Shown: in pieces, positions 46,831-59,239 of the stretch
How positions within the stretch are numbered: the first letter of the stretch is position 1
Layout: the number at the start of each line of letters is the position of its first letter
NCBI GenBank assembly: GCA_030490835.1
Contig: CM059971.1
Coordinates: 72,186,224-72,250,223 of the forward strand
Direction: 5' to 3'
Length of the DNA stretch: 64,000 nucleotides
DNA from: Annona cherimola
Taxonomy: Eukaryota > Streptophyta > Magnoliopsida > Magnoliales > Annonaceae
Position numbers and translations under genes: made by a program
The notes under the pieces: generated by a model
What the model was told of the DNA's origin: nothing
The model's input: the letters and a program-made list of their open reading frames with translations, nothing else
Databases searched by the model: none

Positions 46831-47331
46831 AGGTATGTTGTGATAGGGATACTAAATCATTTATATATAAACTCTTCTGGTAGTCAAATTTGAAATCATA
46901 TACCATTTTATGGAAAAACATTGCTAAGTTAAAATTTTTACCAATCAACTATAACTAATTTTATTTTACGATCCAATTAAACATAATGATATTAATGACT
47001 AATGAGTCACACAATGAATTAGAACAACTTTGATGCAATATGTTAATTAGTTTAACAAATCTACACCAACTATGGTATCTTTTGCAAATAAACTTTAAAA
47101 GTAAAGGACTACTTGCGAAATAATAATTATGGATAAAATTAAAAATACAAAAGATCAATTGTAAATATCCTAAAATATTGTTAGTAGTTCGTATACATAT
47201 CCCAAAATATTATTATTAGTTGGAATTTAGCTAAATATTTTTTATCATAAATAAAGAGGCTGCAAAGAGATTGTGATTGAATTATCATGCTTAATTAAAT
47301 GTGCCAATCAAATATACCTTTTATGAACTTA
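46831..47331. other. AT-rich stretch after the LINE
   Basis: No feature seen. Confidence 0.45.
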
Positions 47332-48600
47332 TGTACAAATCTCATTTTAATTGGTTTTGATGATGACAAAAGATATGTTTTTGTGCCATAGATTTTGATA
47401 TATTGAAATCGTGTTTTGGGATGATTTTGTGAATTTGTGTTTTGGGATCATAAATGTAATTTTAAAAAAAATATGATGCATTTATGGAATTATCATTTTG
47501 AGTTTATGATACAAATTGTGATAACTAAGATTGATTTATTCGTTTATTCTTATCTTGAGTAGATTAATATGAACGAAACAAGACTTTTTCCAAAATTCGT
47601 GCTTTTGTAAGAAAGGAGAAGGTCAACCTTTTGGTTCTGACTTAATGCTGTTTCAATCGGATCCAGCAAAAGGTCAACCTTTTTGCTAGAAAAGGTCAAC
47701 CTTTGCGATGCAGCAAAAGCGATAATTTTAAAGAGTTTAGATATGCATAGAGATCTCTTAAGTTATTATCTAGAGCACATTTCAAGAGTTCAAAAAGCTT
47801 TAAAAAGAGGACATGAGGGAGCTAGAAAGTATCGAGAAAGCCTCACCAAGAGCACTCAAGAGTGAAGATTTCAAGTTTGCTCTCCTATGAAGAATACTCT
47901 TGAAGAAAAGTTGTCATCTCTCAAGCGGAGTTGTCATAGTAATCCAAAGCTTCTAGTTGGCCTTCAAAAGTTGAAAATGCTGCTGTGTTAAACTAGTTTG
48001 ATTTTGAGTTTATTTATTGTCTTGAATTTTTATATTACCTTAGTGTCGATTATGATTAAACCAAGAGATTGTCTTACGAGTTTACCTGGAGCTTAGCACA
48101 AATCTAAAAGATAGTCAAATTGATTGTACCATTGTAACTTATGTGTTGAAGTTGACTAGTGGAACACAAGTTGTTGTGCTTAGATAGTGGAGTAGGTATA
48201 TGGTTGTTCGAACCACTATACTTGCTTGTTTCTTTTGCACCTTTTGGATTGATTTATGTTTTCTGTAATTGTTTATCGTACAAGTATCTTGATTATCTAA
48301 ATAGCCATTATACGGGACCAACACCTTTCTATGATAAACTGTGGGTGTTGGTCACACCCTTTGTTTGCACACATCGGGCTGGATGTTGATCTTGCTATGG
48401 GAGCACTAAGACGGCTTATTGCAAAAGTCATCATCATCTGCTTGATTAACCGTGGGCAAAGCAAGTAGTAGTCGTATAGACTAATTTTCCTAATTTTGTT
48501 CACTTAGGTTGATTTCTTATTGTTTTTCCCATAGACATCAGTAATATGATTGTCTTGCACACTCAATGCTAACCTACACGATAAAAGATGTAAGAACTAT
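47332..48600 (+). mobile_element. Copia (SIRE-like) LTR remnant, ends uncertain
   Basis: TGTACAAATCTCATTTTAAT followed by GGTTTTGATGATGACAAA resembles the start of SIRE-type Copia LTRs, and the downstream AAGGTCAACCTT motif repeats three times (about 47628-47701). No second LTR or pol is present. The right end is not defined and no target duplication is convincing. Confidence 0.4.
48317..48351. repeat. Hairpin with 10-bp stem
   Basis: GACCAACACC and GGTGTTGGTC separated by about 15 nt. Confidence 0.8.
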
Positions 48601-48722
48601 GTTGGAGGGTCCTTTGGTGTACACACTTGATGCTTGTCAGTAGAGAGAACGACAATACACTAAGCAGAAGAAAGCCGAGATTTAAGTGAGTATATCTAGT
48701 ATTGTAAATGATTCCTCTTTTA

Positions 48723-50579
48723 TGTGATGCTCCGTTGCCTAGACATCCTTAATGGCTAGTCAATGGGTGTCACATGACCTAAGGAATCTCCCTATAACTA
48801 TAAGGGGATGGTGTGGTATAAAAGACCTATTAAATATGGACATCACAATTTCATTCCAAAGCATAAATATTTAGCTATACGTTCACATAATTATATGCCT
48901 ATACTATAAAGACATCCATATAGAAAGAAAGTCATCATAATTCATCTTATACAACAATAAAAAAAAGATCATATACATATGTGTTCATAGAGATTATAAC
49001 GAAGTTCAAAATATCCAAGTACAATATGTTCGTCACGGTTGTAATGTCTACATGCGTTAGTATAAAATTCAAAATAACGAAGAACACAATTGCTAATCTA
49101 ATGGTCTCCAAGATTATGTCCTCCTTTAATCTCACCTTGAGGCTTCTTACTAGCTTGTGATCTAAAGGCAAAATAACAAACCATGTGGGTTTAGATAAAC
49201 TTAGTAAGTAAATAGTAGTTAATAGAAGATGAAAGGAAATACGACTCTGGATGCATATGTCATGATAATGTTGCAGAAACATAATTCTTAAATAACCCTA
49301 CAGGATATATGTGTCCAACACCTGCACCTAAGAACATGTACATATAACCACATGTAAAATAAGGTCAAAAAATGGTCTTCTCCTCATGTCAACCAAGGGC
49401 TACGAATAATTCTTTAGAAGCACTCATTTTGAATAGTGCATCATCCATAATACGCAAGAACGAATATCACAAACCACATGTACAGTATCAGCAAAATTAA
49501 CAAAGTTTATTTTAAATTTAACATACAAACTATCACACAAGCATTGCATTGAACACATGATAGGTTCCAAAGTGGAAACCTCTGTTTCGTCTTATTGTTC
49601 AACCGACTAGAGATATGTAACGTTCTAATGATATAAAAACTGCTAATTGGTCATTAATTTCACAAAAGTCACATAGTAATCATCTAATTCCCCACGAATC
49701 CTGCTAACTTGAAGCTGTCATGAACCCTAATGCCCCAAACATGAAGTTATTAGATACTATCCCTTCTCATCAACTTATATTACATTTAAGATGAGATTTC
49801 ATCACTAATTTGAGAAGAGACGACATATATTTATTACAATTGTGATTTCCCCTAAGAATAACAACCTTAAAGTCGTATCTCTGAGATTTTGAGCTCTCTT
49901 GATGTGAATCAGTGATCTTCAGGACAGTTTAGAGGATTTTTAGGAAAATTTCAGGATGGATTGAATGTTAGAAAGAAGGGAAAATAGGAAGGAGAGGAAG
50001 CAAAAACAAGAGGAGAAAAAGAGAGGAGAAGGGTCACGCTCGAGAGAATAAAACCCTAACCATGACTGGCCTCTCTTTAAACAAGACCTTTGTCGAGACG
50101 GGCCGAGCCCAAGCATGGGTCAAGCCTAATCGCAATGTGCAACTTACTTTCCCACTCTTACAACTCAGTAAATTAAAAATTTCTCTTGGGATATTGCCCC
50201 CTTGACCCCCACAACCTGACCAAGTAGGTTGAACTATGTATCTACTCTGTAAGGTTCAAGATAGTCATAGCGTTCCCAAACGACGCGTCAATCATACACC
50301 TCTAAATTAATACCCAATAAATCATATCATAACCAGGTGGTGTAGTTACAAAAATATGTCAATGTACAACTCATACTCATGTTTAACATGCTCGTAAAAA
50401 TGGTGTCCCATACAACCTAACATGCCTAGATGAAAATACATGCATGCATGCATTACATGCCCCTAGATGCCAAATTTATATGTGTTATACACCACCCTAA
50501 CTTCATTAATTCTTAGTAGCATATTCGTAAATTATCGTATGATCAGGGAAGGGTTATGAAAAAAAACCTGGTCCTCACA
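48723..50579 (+). mobile_element. Solo LTR, family S, copy 1
   Basis: 1,857 bp, TGTGATGCTCCG...GGTCCTCACA, flanked by TTTTA at 48718-48722 and 50580-50584. It resembles the solo LTR at 59782-61499 in order and sequence (CATATAACCAC, GAAACCCTAG-like, CCCCCTTGACCCCCAC, CCTGGTCCTCACA). No internal element sequence remains, as expected after LTR-LTR recombination. Confidence 0.8.
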
Positions 50580-50584
50580 TTTTA

Positions 50585-51799
50585 CATGGGTGCAAACTAA
50601 CTTAGGACTTATATTAAGCGATCGTATAAGACTTTAGGCTGTTTGGTATTGTAAAAATTTGTGAAATTTTGGGATGAGAGTGGACAATGGAAAAGGGAAT
50701 GTTTTGAGATTTGTGTGATTGATATAAAACAAGATAGATAAAGTTAGAATAAATACGTAGTATAGTAGAAAGAAAAAAAAGATTGAAGTATAAAGGTAAA
50801 GTTAGAATAAATAGAGTAGTTGGAAAGAAAAATAATTAATTGTAAAATTGGATAGCCGTTCGTTTCCATGTCATCCCATGGTCTTCCATTTCTCTCATTT
50901 ACCAAAAATCATCTTTGTTTTCTTAGTCCTAATAGAGAACATTTTTAAGGTTAGAGATGTAGTAGTAGGATTTAGGAGGTTGATAGTAGTCAAAATTACA
51001 GTGTGTCATGTTTCCTCAAGGTAAGTGGATTTTAAGGTCAATTCCTTAGTTTTTGATGTTGATGGCTTGCTGAAACGGTTTGAGGTTGCCCTCAATTATT
51101 AGTAACTTATTGTTCATAGCTAGGATGGGATGACCCGAGAAATGAAATCTCCTATTTCCTAAAAATACTTTTCACATTCTAAAAAATAATATAATACTTT
51201 TTTCATTTCCAATACAACATTTTCTAATCTGAATACTTTCTTTTTTATTTTCAATACACTTCCATCCCAAATTCTCATCTCGTCTTCATCCGTTCTCACC
51301 ACATATGTGTGAGTTGCTAGTGTGGTAATCTGTCCTGCTAAGTTGTGAGGTAGTTGGAAAGATGGGCAAGGCGGTTGTACTGAACAGATGCTATGGATGC
51401 CATTTTCCTAGTCAAAAATTCTTTCTAACAATCTAATGAATGATATCAAGAAAAAGAAAAAGGTGTCTTTAGTAGGGTAGGGGCAATTTATTGATTCTAT
51501 TCTGATATATACAGTGGACAGCAGCCTAGGAAAAAAAAAGAAAATAAAGCCATGACATGGCATGTTATTGCGCCCCTTCATGACATGGCATGTCATTGTG
51601 CCTTTTATATTCTAAACATCATGAGTCTACCCACTCAAATGCGGCTTTTAAGACATTTCCCCGCACATAATGCCGCCAGTGTCCCTCCGGTTTTGTTCGA
51701 ATCGGTTAAATTTAAAACCGCTTTAAACCGTATTGTTAAAATAATATGCATTATGATTCCATAAATTATTAGTAATTTAAATACTTGATACTTGATATG
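50585..51799. other. Intergenic stretch with a possible MITE
   Basis: 50636-50900 starts AGGCTGTTTGGTATTG and ends with CATTTACCAAAAATCA, weakly matching the Harbinger-like M3 ends. A 38-bp repeat of CATGACATGGCATGT lies at about 51551-51600. No gene. Confidence 0.4.
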
Positions 51800-51839
51800 T
51801 AACCCATCGTTTTCCTTAATTTGATGGTCAATGTAAATT

Positions 51840-52217
51840 CGACCATCCATTATATTTAGTATAATTCGTTTATCTAACAGAAAAAGTTCCATCCAAATCC
51901 AAAATGTACATGGGTTACCTTTATTTTAGAAGGTATATATTCATGAATAAATTATAAAAAAGCTCCCATAAGCATTAGAATGCACAATACTTTATAAAAT
52001 TATTTATTCATAGTATCTTGATATTTTAAATAGTATAGATGTTGAAAAAATAATTTTAAAATTAATATTTAATATCAAAACATTTTATTATAGTAATTTT
52101 ATATATTTGTAAATAGTGTCATACACGATAATATTACAAAAATGACGAATTTTCCATTAATCATTGATATTGAAAAATAAACGAGATTATATAAAATTAG
52201 GATTTCATAGAAGCGGA
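51840..52217. mobile_element. MITE, family M1, left end truncated
   Basis: The core ATAATTTTAAAATTAATATTTAATATCAAAACATTTTATTAT and the right end GGATTTCATAGAAGCGG match the copy at 30816-31322. The left terminal repeat is not found. Confidence 0.6.
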
Positions 52218-52602
52218 CCTTGCTGGTATCTTTCTTGAGCTGAGTTAATTATAAATCAAATGCGTTGAAAAAATTAATGGTTTTCTAATGATATACCTTT
52301 ATTTATTATTAAAAAATGCATGAAAAAAATAATTTAATGATGAATAGCGAAGACAATGAATAGATGAGCATGTTACTTAAAAATCATTTTTTTATGGAAA
52401 AAAGGCATTAACTTACCATCCATCTGATATATCACGTGCTAGAGCATTGTTGATAGATGTAGCTTGAAAATAAATGACATATTAATATTAATATGAGACA
52501 AGGCTGGATGGATCTTGAAAATACTTTCTTTCTATATTTAGCTAGATCGCGTGGATTTTTTTTTTCCTGTTTCTAGCTTATTGGAATGAATGGAAGATGA
52601 AG

Positions 52603-53194
52603 ATAGGGATGTTAATGGTTATGATCAACCCTCTCAACAGCTCGTCCAACCCGTTATTAATGAGTTTGAGTTGGGATTTTTAAATAAATGAGTTATGATC
52701 CGCCAATCCATTCACCCATTTAATTAAATAAACGGATTACGATTGAGATTTTATAACTTGTCAACCTGTTTAGTAACTCGTTTAACCCATATAATTCGTT
52801 TAACCCGTTTAACCCATTTAAATTGTCTAACCCACTAAAGTTATATATATAAATGTAAATTCTTTGGTTATTTTCTCTCATTAAGTCTTCCTTCCATCAC
52901 CTAATTTTTATTTTTCACATGTGGCCTAATTTTATTTTACTATTATTGCCGTATTTCATTTTTCGAGCGTTGAAAACACCTCTCGCCTCTTTCTGTAAGA
53001 TCATCATTAATCAAAATTTAGACCTTCAAGTCATCTGCTATATAACCCGTTTAACAATCCGCCAACTCATTTATTAAATTTGTCTTAAATGGGTTAGGAT
53101 TTGGAGTTTTTTAAATAAATTAAAATTAAAATATTTTAAATGACTTAAAATTAATAGTAGTATACAGCCCGTTTAACCCAGGTTAACACCCCGA
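52603..53194. mobile_element. hAT-like non-autonomous element with CGTTTAACC repeats
   Basis: Left end TAGGGATGTTAA and right end TTAACACCCCGA are near inverted. The interior is full of CCCGTTTAACCC-type words in both orientations, typical of some plant hAT-derived repeats. Candidate 8-bp flanks (GATGAAGA and GTCCAAGA) agree at five of eight positions. Confidence 0.45.
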
Positions 53195-53873
53195 GTCCAA
53201 GATGCCAGCGTCGATTCCGATGTTTCTCTCGCCTCTCCCTTCCCGTTGGCCTGGTTCAACCAAGGGTTTTCGAATTGTACGGACCGGGTCTGTTTGAACC
53301 GGTCATGCTTCGCGTTCCCAGCCGCAGATCGAATCTGATTTCCCCCCCGGCACTGATCGAGTCAGATATTTTATTGGTATATTTATGTCATATTTCAATT
53401 ATGATATTATAATCAAGGGCAAGAATTTATAAGAAAAAGATCACACACTTAGCTTTTAACAACAATCGGTAAAACGAGATAACAACACCGAAGCTTTTAA
53501 CACAATCGGTACTATAAAAGTACTTTCCTGGTTTTATTTTTTCAAAAATAAAAAATCATGGGTAAAATGTCAAAATCACCGAGTTACATTTACAAAGCAT
53601 TGAATTCTCGAAACATTATATAATCTTTCGTTTACGTAGCTGCTTAACTGAAAACATAAAATTTTATAGAATAAATGAACAATTTTAATACTTAAATAGT
53701 AATGGCTCTCCCAATAAAAAATTAGCAATGACTCATCTAAATATTTGATGTTTAATTGCCTGTTAAGTTAATCTTCGTGGTGGCCCATTTCAAATGGTTA
53801 TAAGAATTTACTTCAATGGAACTAGTTATATGGAAGTGGCTCATGATCATCCCATCCTATATATATATATATA
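53195..53873. other. Intergenic stretch
   Basis: A GC-richer patch at 53200-53370, otherwise AT-rich. No gene recognised. Confidence 0.45.
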
Positions 53874-54775
53874 GGGATTTATTCATGTGCATTCGGACTG
53901 CACACCAATTATCCTGCAGACGCCCCATCTGCTCGTTCATTTCAGCGGGTGAAATTTACGCTGCTTGTTCCATTGTGTGTGTACGTGTAGAGGGAGAATG
54001 CATTTTCCTGCTCATCCCTCCCATTTCGAAAATGGAGACGCCATTGCTGTTGCTACTGCGGCTGCCGCTGCTCCTCCCAAATCTCCTTCTCCGTCGAGAT
54101 TTTGAAGATCTCCGTCGAGACTTCGAAGTTCTCCGTCGATTCCGAAGTTCTGCATCGACAGAAACCGTCGATTTCGAAGTTCTGTGATCGAATTCCAAAG
54201 TTCTACTTCGACGGATTTCGCGCGGATCGATTTCTCCAAAAATTTGCATGCGGATTATAACCGCGCAGCAAAAATACTCCCATCCGCATTTCTCTAACGC
54301 GAAAATCCGCATGCGGATTCTGTATCCGCAGCAAACGTACCTCTCGTCAGTGTTGTTTTCCACATGCGGATTTTCGCGTCAAAGAGATGTGAATGGGAGT
54401 ACTTTTGCTGCGCAGTTATAATCGACATGCGGATTTTCGGAGAAGACGATCCCTTCCGTCGACGCAGAACTTCGGAATCGATCACAGAACTTCGGAATCG
54501 ACGGAGAACTTCAAAATCTCGATAGAGAAGGAGATTTGGGAGCAGCAGCAGCAACGTCGTCGTCTCCGTTTTCGAAATGGGAGGGATGAGTGGGAAAATG
54601 CATTCTCCGAATTTTTGAGCGCGTGTACGTGCAATCTCATTCGGCTCGCCGTCTCCCTCTACACGTATACGCACAATAGAACAAGCGGCGCAGATTTCAC
54701 CCGCTGAAATGAACGGGCGGATGGGGCGTCTGCAGGATAATTCGAGTGCAGTCCGAATGCACATGAATAAATCTC
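53874..54775. mobile_element. Foldback element, about 0.9 kb near-palindrome
   Basis: Left arm from GGGATTTATTCATGTGCATT (53874) pairs with the right arm ending AATGCACATGAATAAATCTC (54775). Similarity continues inward through GCGGGTGAAAT/ATTTCACCCGC, GTAGAGGGAG/CTCCCTCTAC, ATTTCGAAAA and CGCAGCAAAA/TTTTGCTGCG blocks to a loop at about 54317-54361. Arms are about 410-440 bp with small indels. It is GC-rich in an AT-rich setting and inserted in a (TA)n tract. Both arms read inward give a similar open frame starting MCIRTA, with no known domain. Confidence 0.9.
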
Positions 54776-54801
54776 ATATATATATATATATATATATATA
54801 T
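54776..54801. repeat. (AT)n tract at the right edge of the foldback element
   Basis: About 13 AT units; a shorter TA tract lies at the left edge (about 53858-53873). The pair may represent the duplicated target or a preferred (TA)n insertion site. Confidence 0.85.
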
Positions 54802-55156
54802 TACGAGTGCAGATAATAAGAAAAACTAATAATTATGGAATCAAAATTGTAAAGATAGAAAACTCGAGAGGGAAAATGACAAAAAAAAAATTTTAGAACT
54901 CCATTTTCTCGTGTCAACATCAGGAAGTAGCCGGGGCGGCACAACTACAATGGTTAGGTGATCTGTCCCATTAGAGTTTAGGAGGGTAACACACCGCACA
55001 TGTTTGGTCGGTTTACCAACTTTGGCCAGATTGGGTGGACGAAAAAACGTTTTTAAAAGAATATTGGACCGAAAGCAAATAATGTGAAACATAATGTTAT
55101 GGAAAAAATGAATTTAAAATGAAATAATTAAAAAATATACAATAAAAATAAAATAG

Positions 55157-55290
55157 TACCGGCAGGATAGCTCAATCAGTCAGGCTTAGTGTAACTCCAC
55201 TCTCCAATTTAATTGTTCTATAGTTCTTCTCACAACAGAGGTGTTGTAACTCCACTCACTCCTATGTTCGACTCCACTTCTCAGTCCAAT
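55157..55290 (+). mobile_element. tRNA-derived SINE-like unit 3
   Basis: GGATAGCTCAATCAGTCAGG (55165-55184) resembles a tRNA D-arm/A box, and TATGTTCGACTCCA (55263-55276) is a good B box. They are about 85 bp apart because a GTAACTCCACTC block is duplicated between them (about 55191 and 55246). No tRNA fold. Confidence 0.55.
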
Positions 55291-56449
55291 TGAACAAAAA
55301 TAATATTTACGGAGGTAAATTTCTTCGATATCAGAACTTTATAAAGTCCTAACACATTCCAATCTATCGATGGTTGTAGCCAAACTGTTATTTTGTAGAA
55401 AATCGAGACACGTTCCAACCAGTCGCTGTACTAAAACTGTCGTAGCAGAGCCAGCACGGCATTGATGATTTAACCGAAAGGCATGTTTTTCCACTCTTTT
55501 ATTTCTTCCCATTGTTCTAGAAAATGATGCACTCCAACTTAAAAGTAATGTCATCTTCATGTTGAATTAATGTTCTAGAATTGTATCATTAATTACTTAA
55601 AAATTTAATCCTACTTCTTGATATCATAGTTTTTGGGGACCATAGAATCAAAACAGATTAATAAAGTTTAAAAAATAAACTGGCTTCATGTCCTAGTTGT
55701 ATGGATAGTTGTTTAGAAATGATTGAAATGCAGAGTAATTATATAGGAAAATATGAAAAATGATTAAAAATAAAATAATTATGAATAGTAAAAAGTTTTA
55801 GATTGATAAATTTTAGTTTGAAAAGTTTTTATGATTAACAAACATGCCTTAAGAGATGATAACTACCTCAATATTATCAAGAGATGCACCTCTTTGCAAA
55901 TTTCCACGTACTTTGAACCTTGTCTAATGTTTGAAATAGATGTGTCTCAATGCAATTTAATTAGAGAAAGTCTTCCGGCTGTCAATGGAAACCATCCTGA
56001 AAATTTCTATCTTATTTTTATTTCAACCATCCTATCACACATATTAATTCATTAAAATATAAATTATGTAGTCATAATGAAAATCAAATAAATCAGATAT
56101 TAATATAATCTTAAATAAGTAAAAATGATAATAATTATGTATTAAGCATATAAAAATAATAACGGATACTACTATTAACATAGAAAGCATTTTTAGCTTA
56201 GTCTAGATAAACTACATGCATATAACGTTTCAGATTATATAAATATTATTTATAATCCAAAAACATATATACCATTGAAATTCTATCATCATATTTTTTA
56301 GGTTATAAGCATTTGATTTGTATAATTTTTTGCATTGAACACTCAAAATTATATTTTAAATAATATAGATGGTAAGATTTTTGAAATGAAATCAAAATAA
56401 TAATTTTTGGGAAAGTTCCCATTAAGAGTGTGGAAACCTAGTGACTAGA
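55291..56449. other. Intergenic stretch
   Basis: AT-rich. 55690-55850 resembles part of the Harbinger-like M3 MITE (ends AACAAACATGCCTT). No gene. Confidence 0.45.
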
Positions 56450-56875
56450 ATGTTTTTATAAAACATCTCTTATATGTAACTTCTTTTATCTTTAATATCT
56501 TAATTGTTAATGAGAAATCTACTCCATCAATTATATTTAACATCATTTATATTATTATAGAAATTTTTTCATTCTTTTAGTGTTATTGTATATAGACTCA
56601 TCTATAAACGTGTAAAACTATCTAAAATAGCTATAGTATATGGATAAATGATTATATAAAGTATTATTATATTCTAATATATATGTGATATATCAAAACA
56701 TTTTTCTTATTTGTACATGAATACACGTATTTTTGAGCAAATATGACCCATGTATATATTTAATTTGGATGAAACTTGATTTTCTAGTTAAACAAATGAT
56801 GTTAAATATAATGAATAGATTGAAATTTAATTGTTAATGTTAAAAAAATACAGAAAACTACATGAAATCGCTTGA
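56450..56875. mobile_element. MITE, family M1, inverse orientation
   Basis: ATTATATTTAACATCATTTA (about 56540) and AATGATGTTAAATATAATGA (about 56807) are inverted sub-terminal blocks. The core TATATGGATAAATGATTATA (about 56637) equals the inverse of the copies at 3716 and 30816. Confidence 0.7.
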
Positions 56876-56929
56876 AAGGAAAACCATCTATTAACTATTC
56901 GGTAAATAGTAAAATCCATCAAGTTAAAA

Positions 56930-57180
56930 TTTTTCAATTTAAAAATTTTTACTCTCTATAATTATCTTTTTTTTTTAATCATTTTCTCATATTTTTCTAT
57001 GCAACCACCTTACTGTTCAATTATTTTTATACAACTAACCTATCTATTTTAACTTTATTCTCTTTACTCATTATTATTACTACTACTTTATCACACCATT
57101 TTCTTTCAATTTAACAATTTTTACACCAAAAATTTTTCTTCCAAAAGTTTATAACTTTCCAACCACACCGATGTATGAGT
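56930..57180. mobile_element. MITE, family M3, inverse copy of 37346-37640
   Basis: The block sequence mirrors that of 37346-37640 (AAAAATTTTTACTCTCTATA, then ATTTTAACTTTATTCTCTTT, ending ACTTTCCAACCACACC). Confidence 0.5.
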
Positions 57181-58307
57181 TACGTTGTCTTTTGGAAAAT
57201 ACTCCTATGGTTCAAACACCATTGAGATTTCGTGTCGCCACCTCATTTGGGATCCACCTTAAAGGTAAATTCAAAATGCATATTGCACCTAAAATGGTTG
57301 CTATCTAAAAAACTAAGGTTTCATCCGAATTAAATATACTCTCAATCAAATAAAAATGAAAAAAGAGTAAACTCAACTTAATAAAATTGTAAGATCAAAG
57401 TGATAAAATTGTTTGATTAATACATTTAATTGAAAACGGTTAATCCAATATCTATACCACCAAAAATATTCTTCCAATGCAGATAATTTTTTTCATAAAT
57501 TATCATAATATTCAAATAAATCTATCAATGAATCGAAGTGATTTCCGTATGTTACAGATCATTATAAATTAAATAAGTTTATGTGAGTATGATCCGCCCA
57601 AAACATGGAAACGACTTTTGGTAGTATGGTAAAATAAATGGTTGTAAAAAATATGAGTGAATCAGATTTTGATTTAATAATCAAATTACACCAAAATGCG
57701 CAGCAATGCTGAACACTTTATTACTTCCCCTATCTGAAATAGGCTAGTGCATCAGCTACTTTCTTTTCTTCGTGATTAATCATTACTCATTAAACTAAAG
57801 ATATTTCCTCATTTTATACGGTAGGAAAACCATCTATTAACTGTTGGAGATGGAGTGGTCTATCAGAGACTAATAAATAAATAAAAAGGGGAAAAAAAGC
57901 ATAGCATTTCCTTCACAACTTTTGAAGTAGATGCGTCGCATATGAAATTATTTTTAGTTGCTTTTTAGTAAACTTTGATCACTTTATTCCCTCTCTTTGT
58001 ACTTTCAATGAACACCGAAAAGCACCAATTAACGAAATTGAAATCCAAGAGATCAAGTGGGGAACGATCCCTTTTAGATGTTTCACGGATGTGTCATGTC
58101 TTGTCTGAAAGCGTTAAGACCATTTCGAATCTTTTTTTAAACCAAAAGGAAATCAAAATTGTTTTGCTTGAAGTTACTCTAAAATAATTCTATTATATCA
58201 TTAATTAAAACCATCCATTTTTGCGAAACTTCAATCGGTCTCTCGCTTTTCTTCAGAACTTCGTTTGGAAAGTTTATACACAGGAACCTACCTAATGCCA
58301 TCCGCTC
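57181..58307. other. Intergenic stretch
   Basis: AT-rich; no gene or clear repeat seen. Confidence 0.45.
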
Positions 58308-58315
58308 CCCATTAG

Positions 58316-59172
58316 TAGGGTGCAACTTGGTATTGGGTCAATCCAAACTCATCCGACCTGACCCGATTTCAAAAAAAAATTTGAGTTTTATTTTGGATTT
58401 TTTTTACAAAATAGATCCGATTTCAATCCGACCTAGAGAAACCGAAACCAATACCAGTTTTACATGAATCCGATACCAAAATCTGACCCGATACCAACCC
58501 GATATTTCTTCCAAATTTGTTAAAAGAATTATATTGATTTATACATTAAGTATTTTAACTATAATTTTAATAAACTATAAAATATCTATTGTAAAATCTA
58601 GATGTTTTTTTGCTTTTGTTCATAAAAGTTGAATCTATTGCATCTATGTTAACTTAATTTGAAAATAATTACAAATATACTAATTTTTTAAAATTATTGC
58701 ATACATGTCAATTAACTATGAGATATATAAGTCTTACTTTTATTAAACATTAGGTAATAATCTTATGTAATTCTATTTATTTTTCTTACATTAATTGTTA
58801 ATGGTAAATTCATTAAATTCATTGTACTTAACATTATCTTTTAATTAGAAGACCAACTTTCATCAAAATCAAAGATATTATAAGTCATATAAATATATTC
58901 CTGTGTGAATTATGAACAAATAAATTATCATAATCAAAAATATATTTTAGAATTAGCTGGTGCTAGTATGATAATGTTTAAAGAGTTTGATATCTTTATC
59001 GATAATTTTCAACTTCTCTTAGTTTGAGAGTAACTCAAATTTTAACCTAAAACTAACAAATGCCAACTAGGATTCTAATATTAGGGTTAAGGTTTTGATT
59101 CACCTTAACCCAATAGGCTTAGGATTTGGGTTCACTTAAATCCAGTACAATCTTATCCGAGCTGCGCTCCTA
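58316..59172. mobile_element. hAT-like non-autonomous element with nested MITE
   Basis: Ends TAGGGTGCAA and TGCGCTCCTA are imperfect inverted repeats of hAT type (8 of 10). The flanks CCCATTAG (58308-58315) and GCCATTAG (59173-59180) form an 8-bp target duplication with one mismatch, as expected for hAT. 857 bp; no transposase. Part of an M1 MITE (about 58785-58960) sits inside. Confidence 0.65.
58785..58960. mobile_element. Partial M1 MITE inside the hAT-like element
   Basis: TTGTTAATGG, then TTGTACTTAACATTATCTTT and CAACTTTCATCAAAATCAAA follow the order of the M1 left arm. The right half is missing. Confidence 0.5.
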
Positions 59173-59239
59173 GCCATTAGAAATCAATGGGCCACGAGGA
59201 GATTTACAATTTACCTTACAAAAAGACTAGTCCTTTTGA

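Noticed and set aside
47332..48510. Complete solo Copia LTR with target duplication ACTTA
   Set aside because: ACTTA precedes 47332 and recurs at about 48502, but the implied right end would be TC rather than CA; kept only as a remnant with uncertain ends.
52780..52830. Telomere-like repeats (CGTTTAACCC)
   Set aside because: They do not match the plant telomere unit CCCTAAA and are irregular; they belong to the hAT-like repeat.
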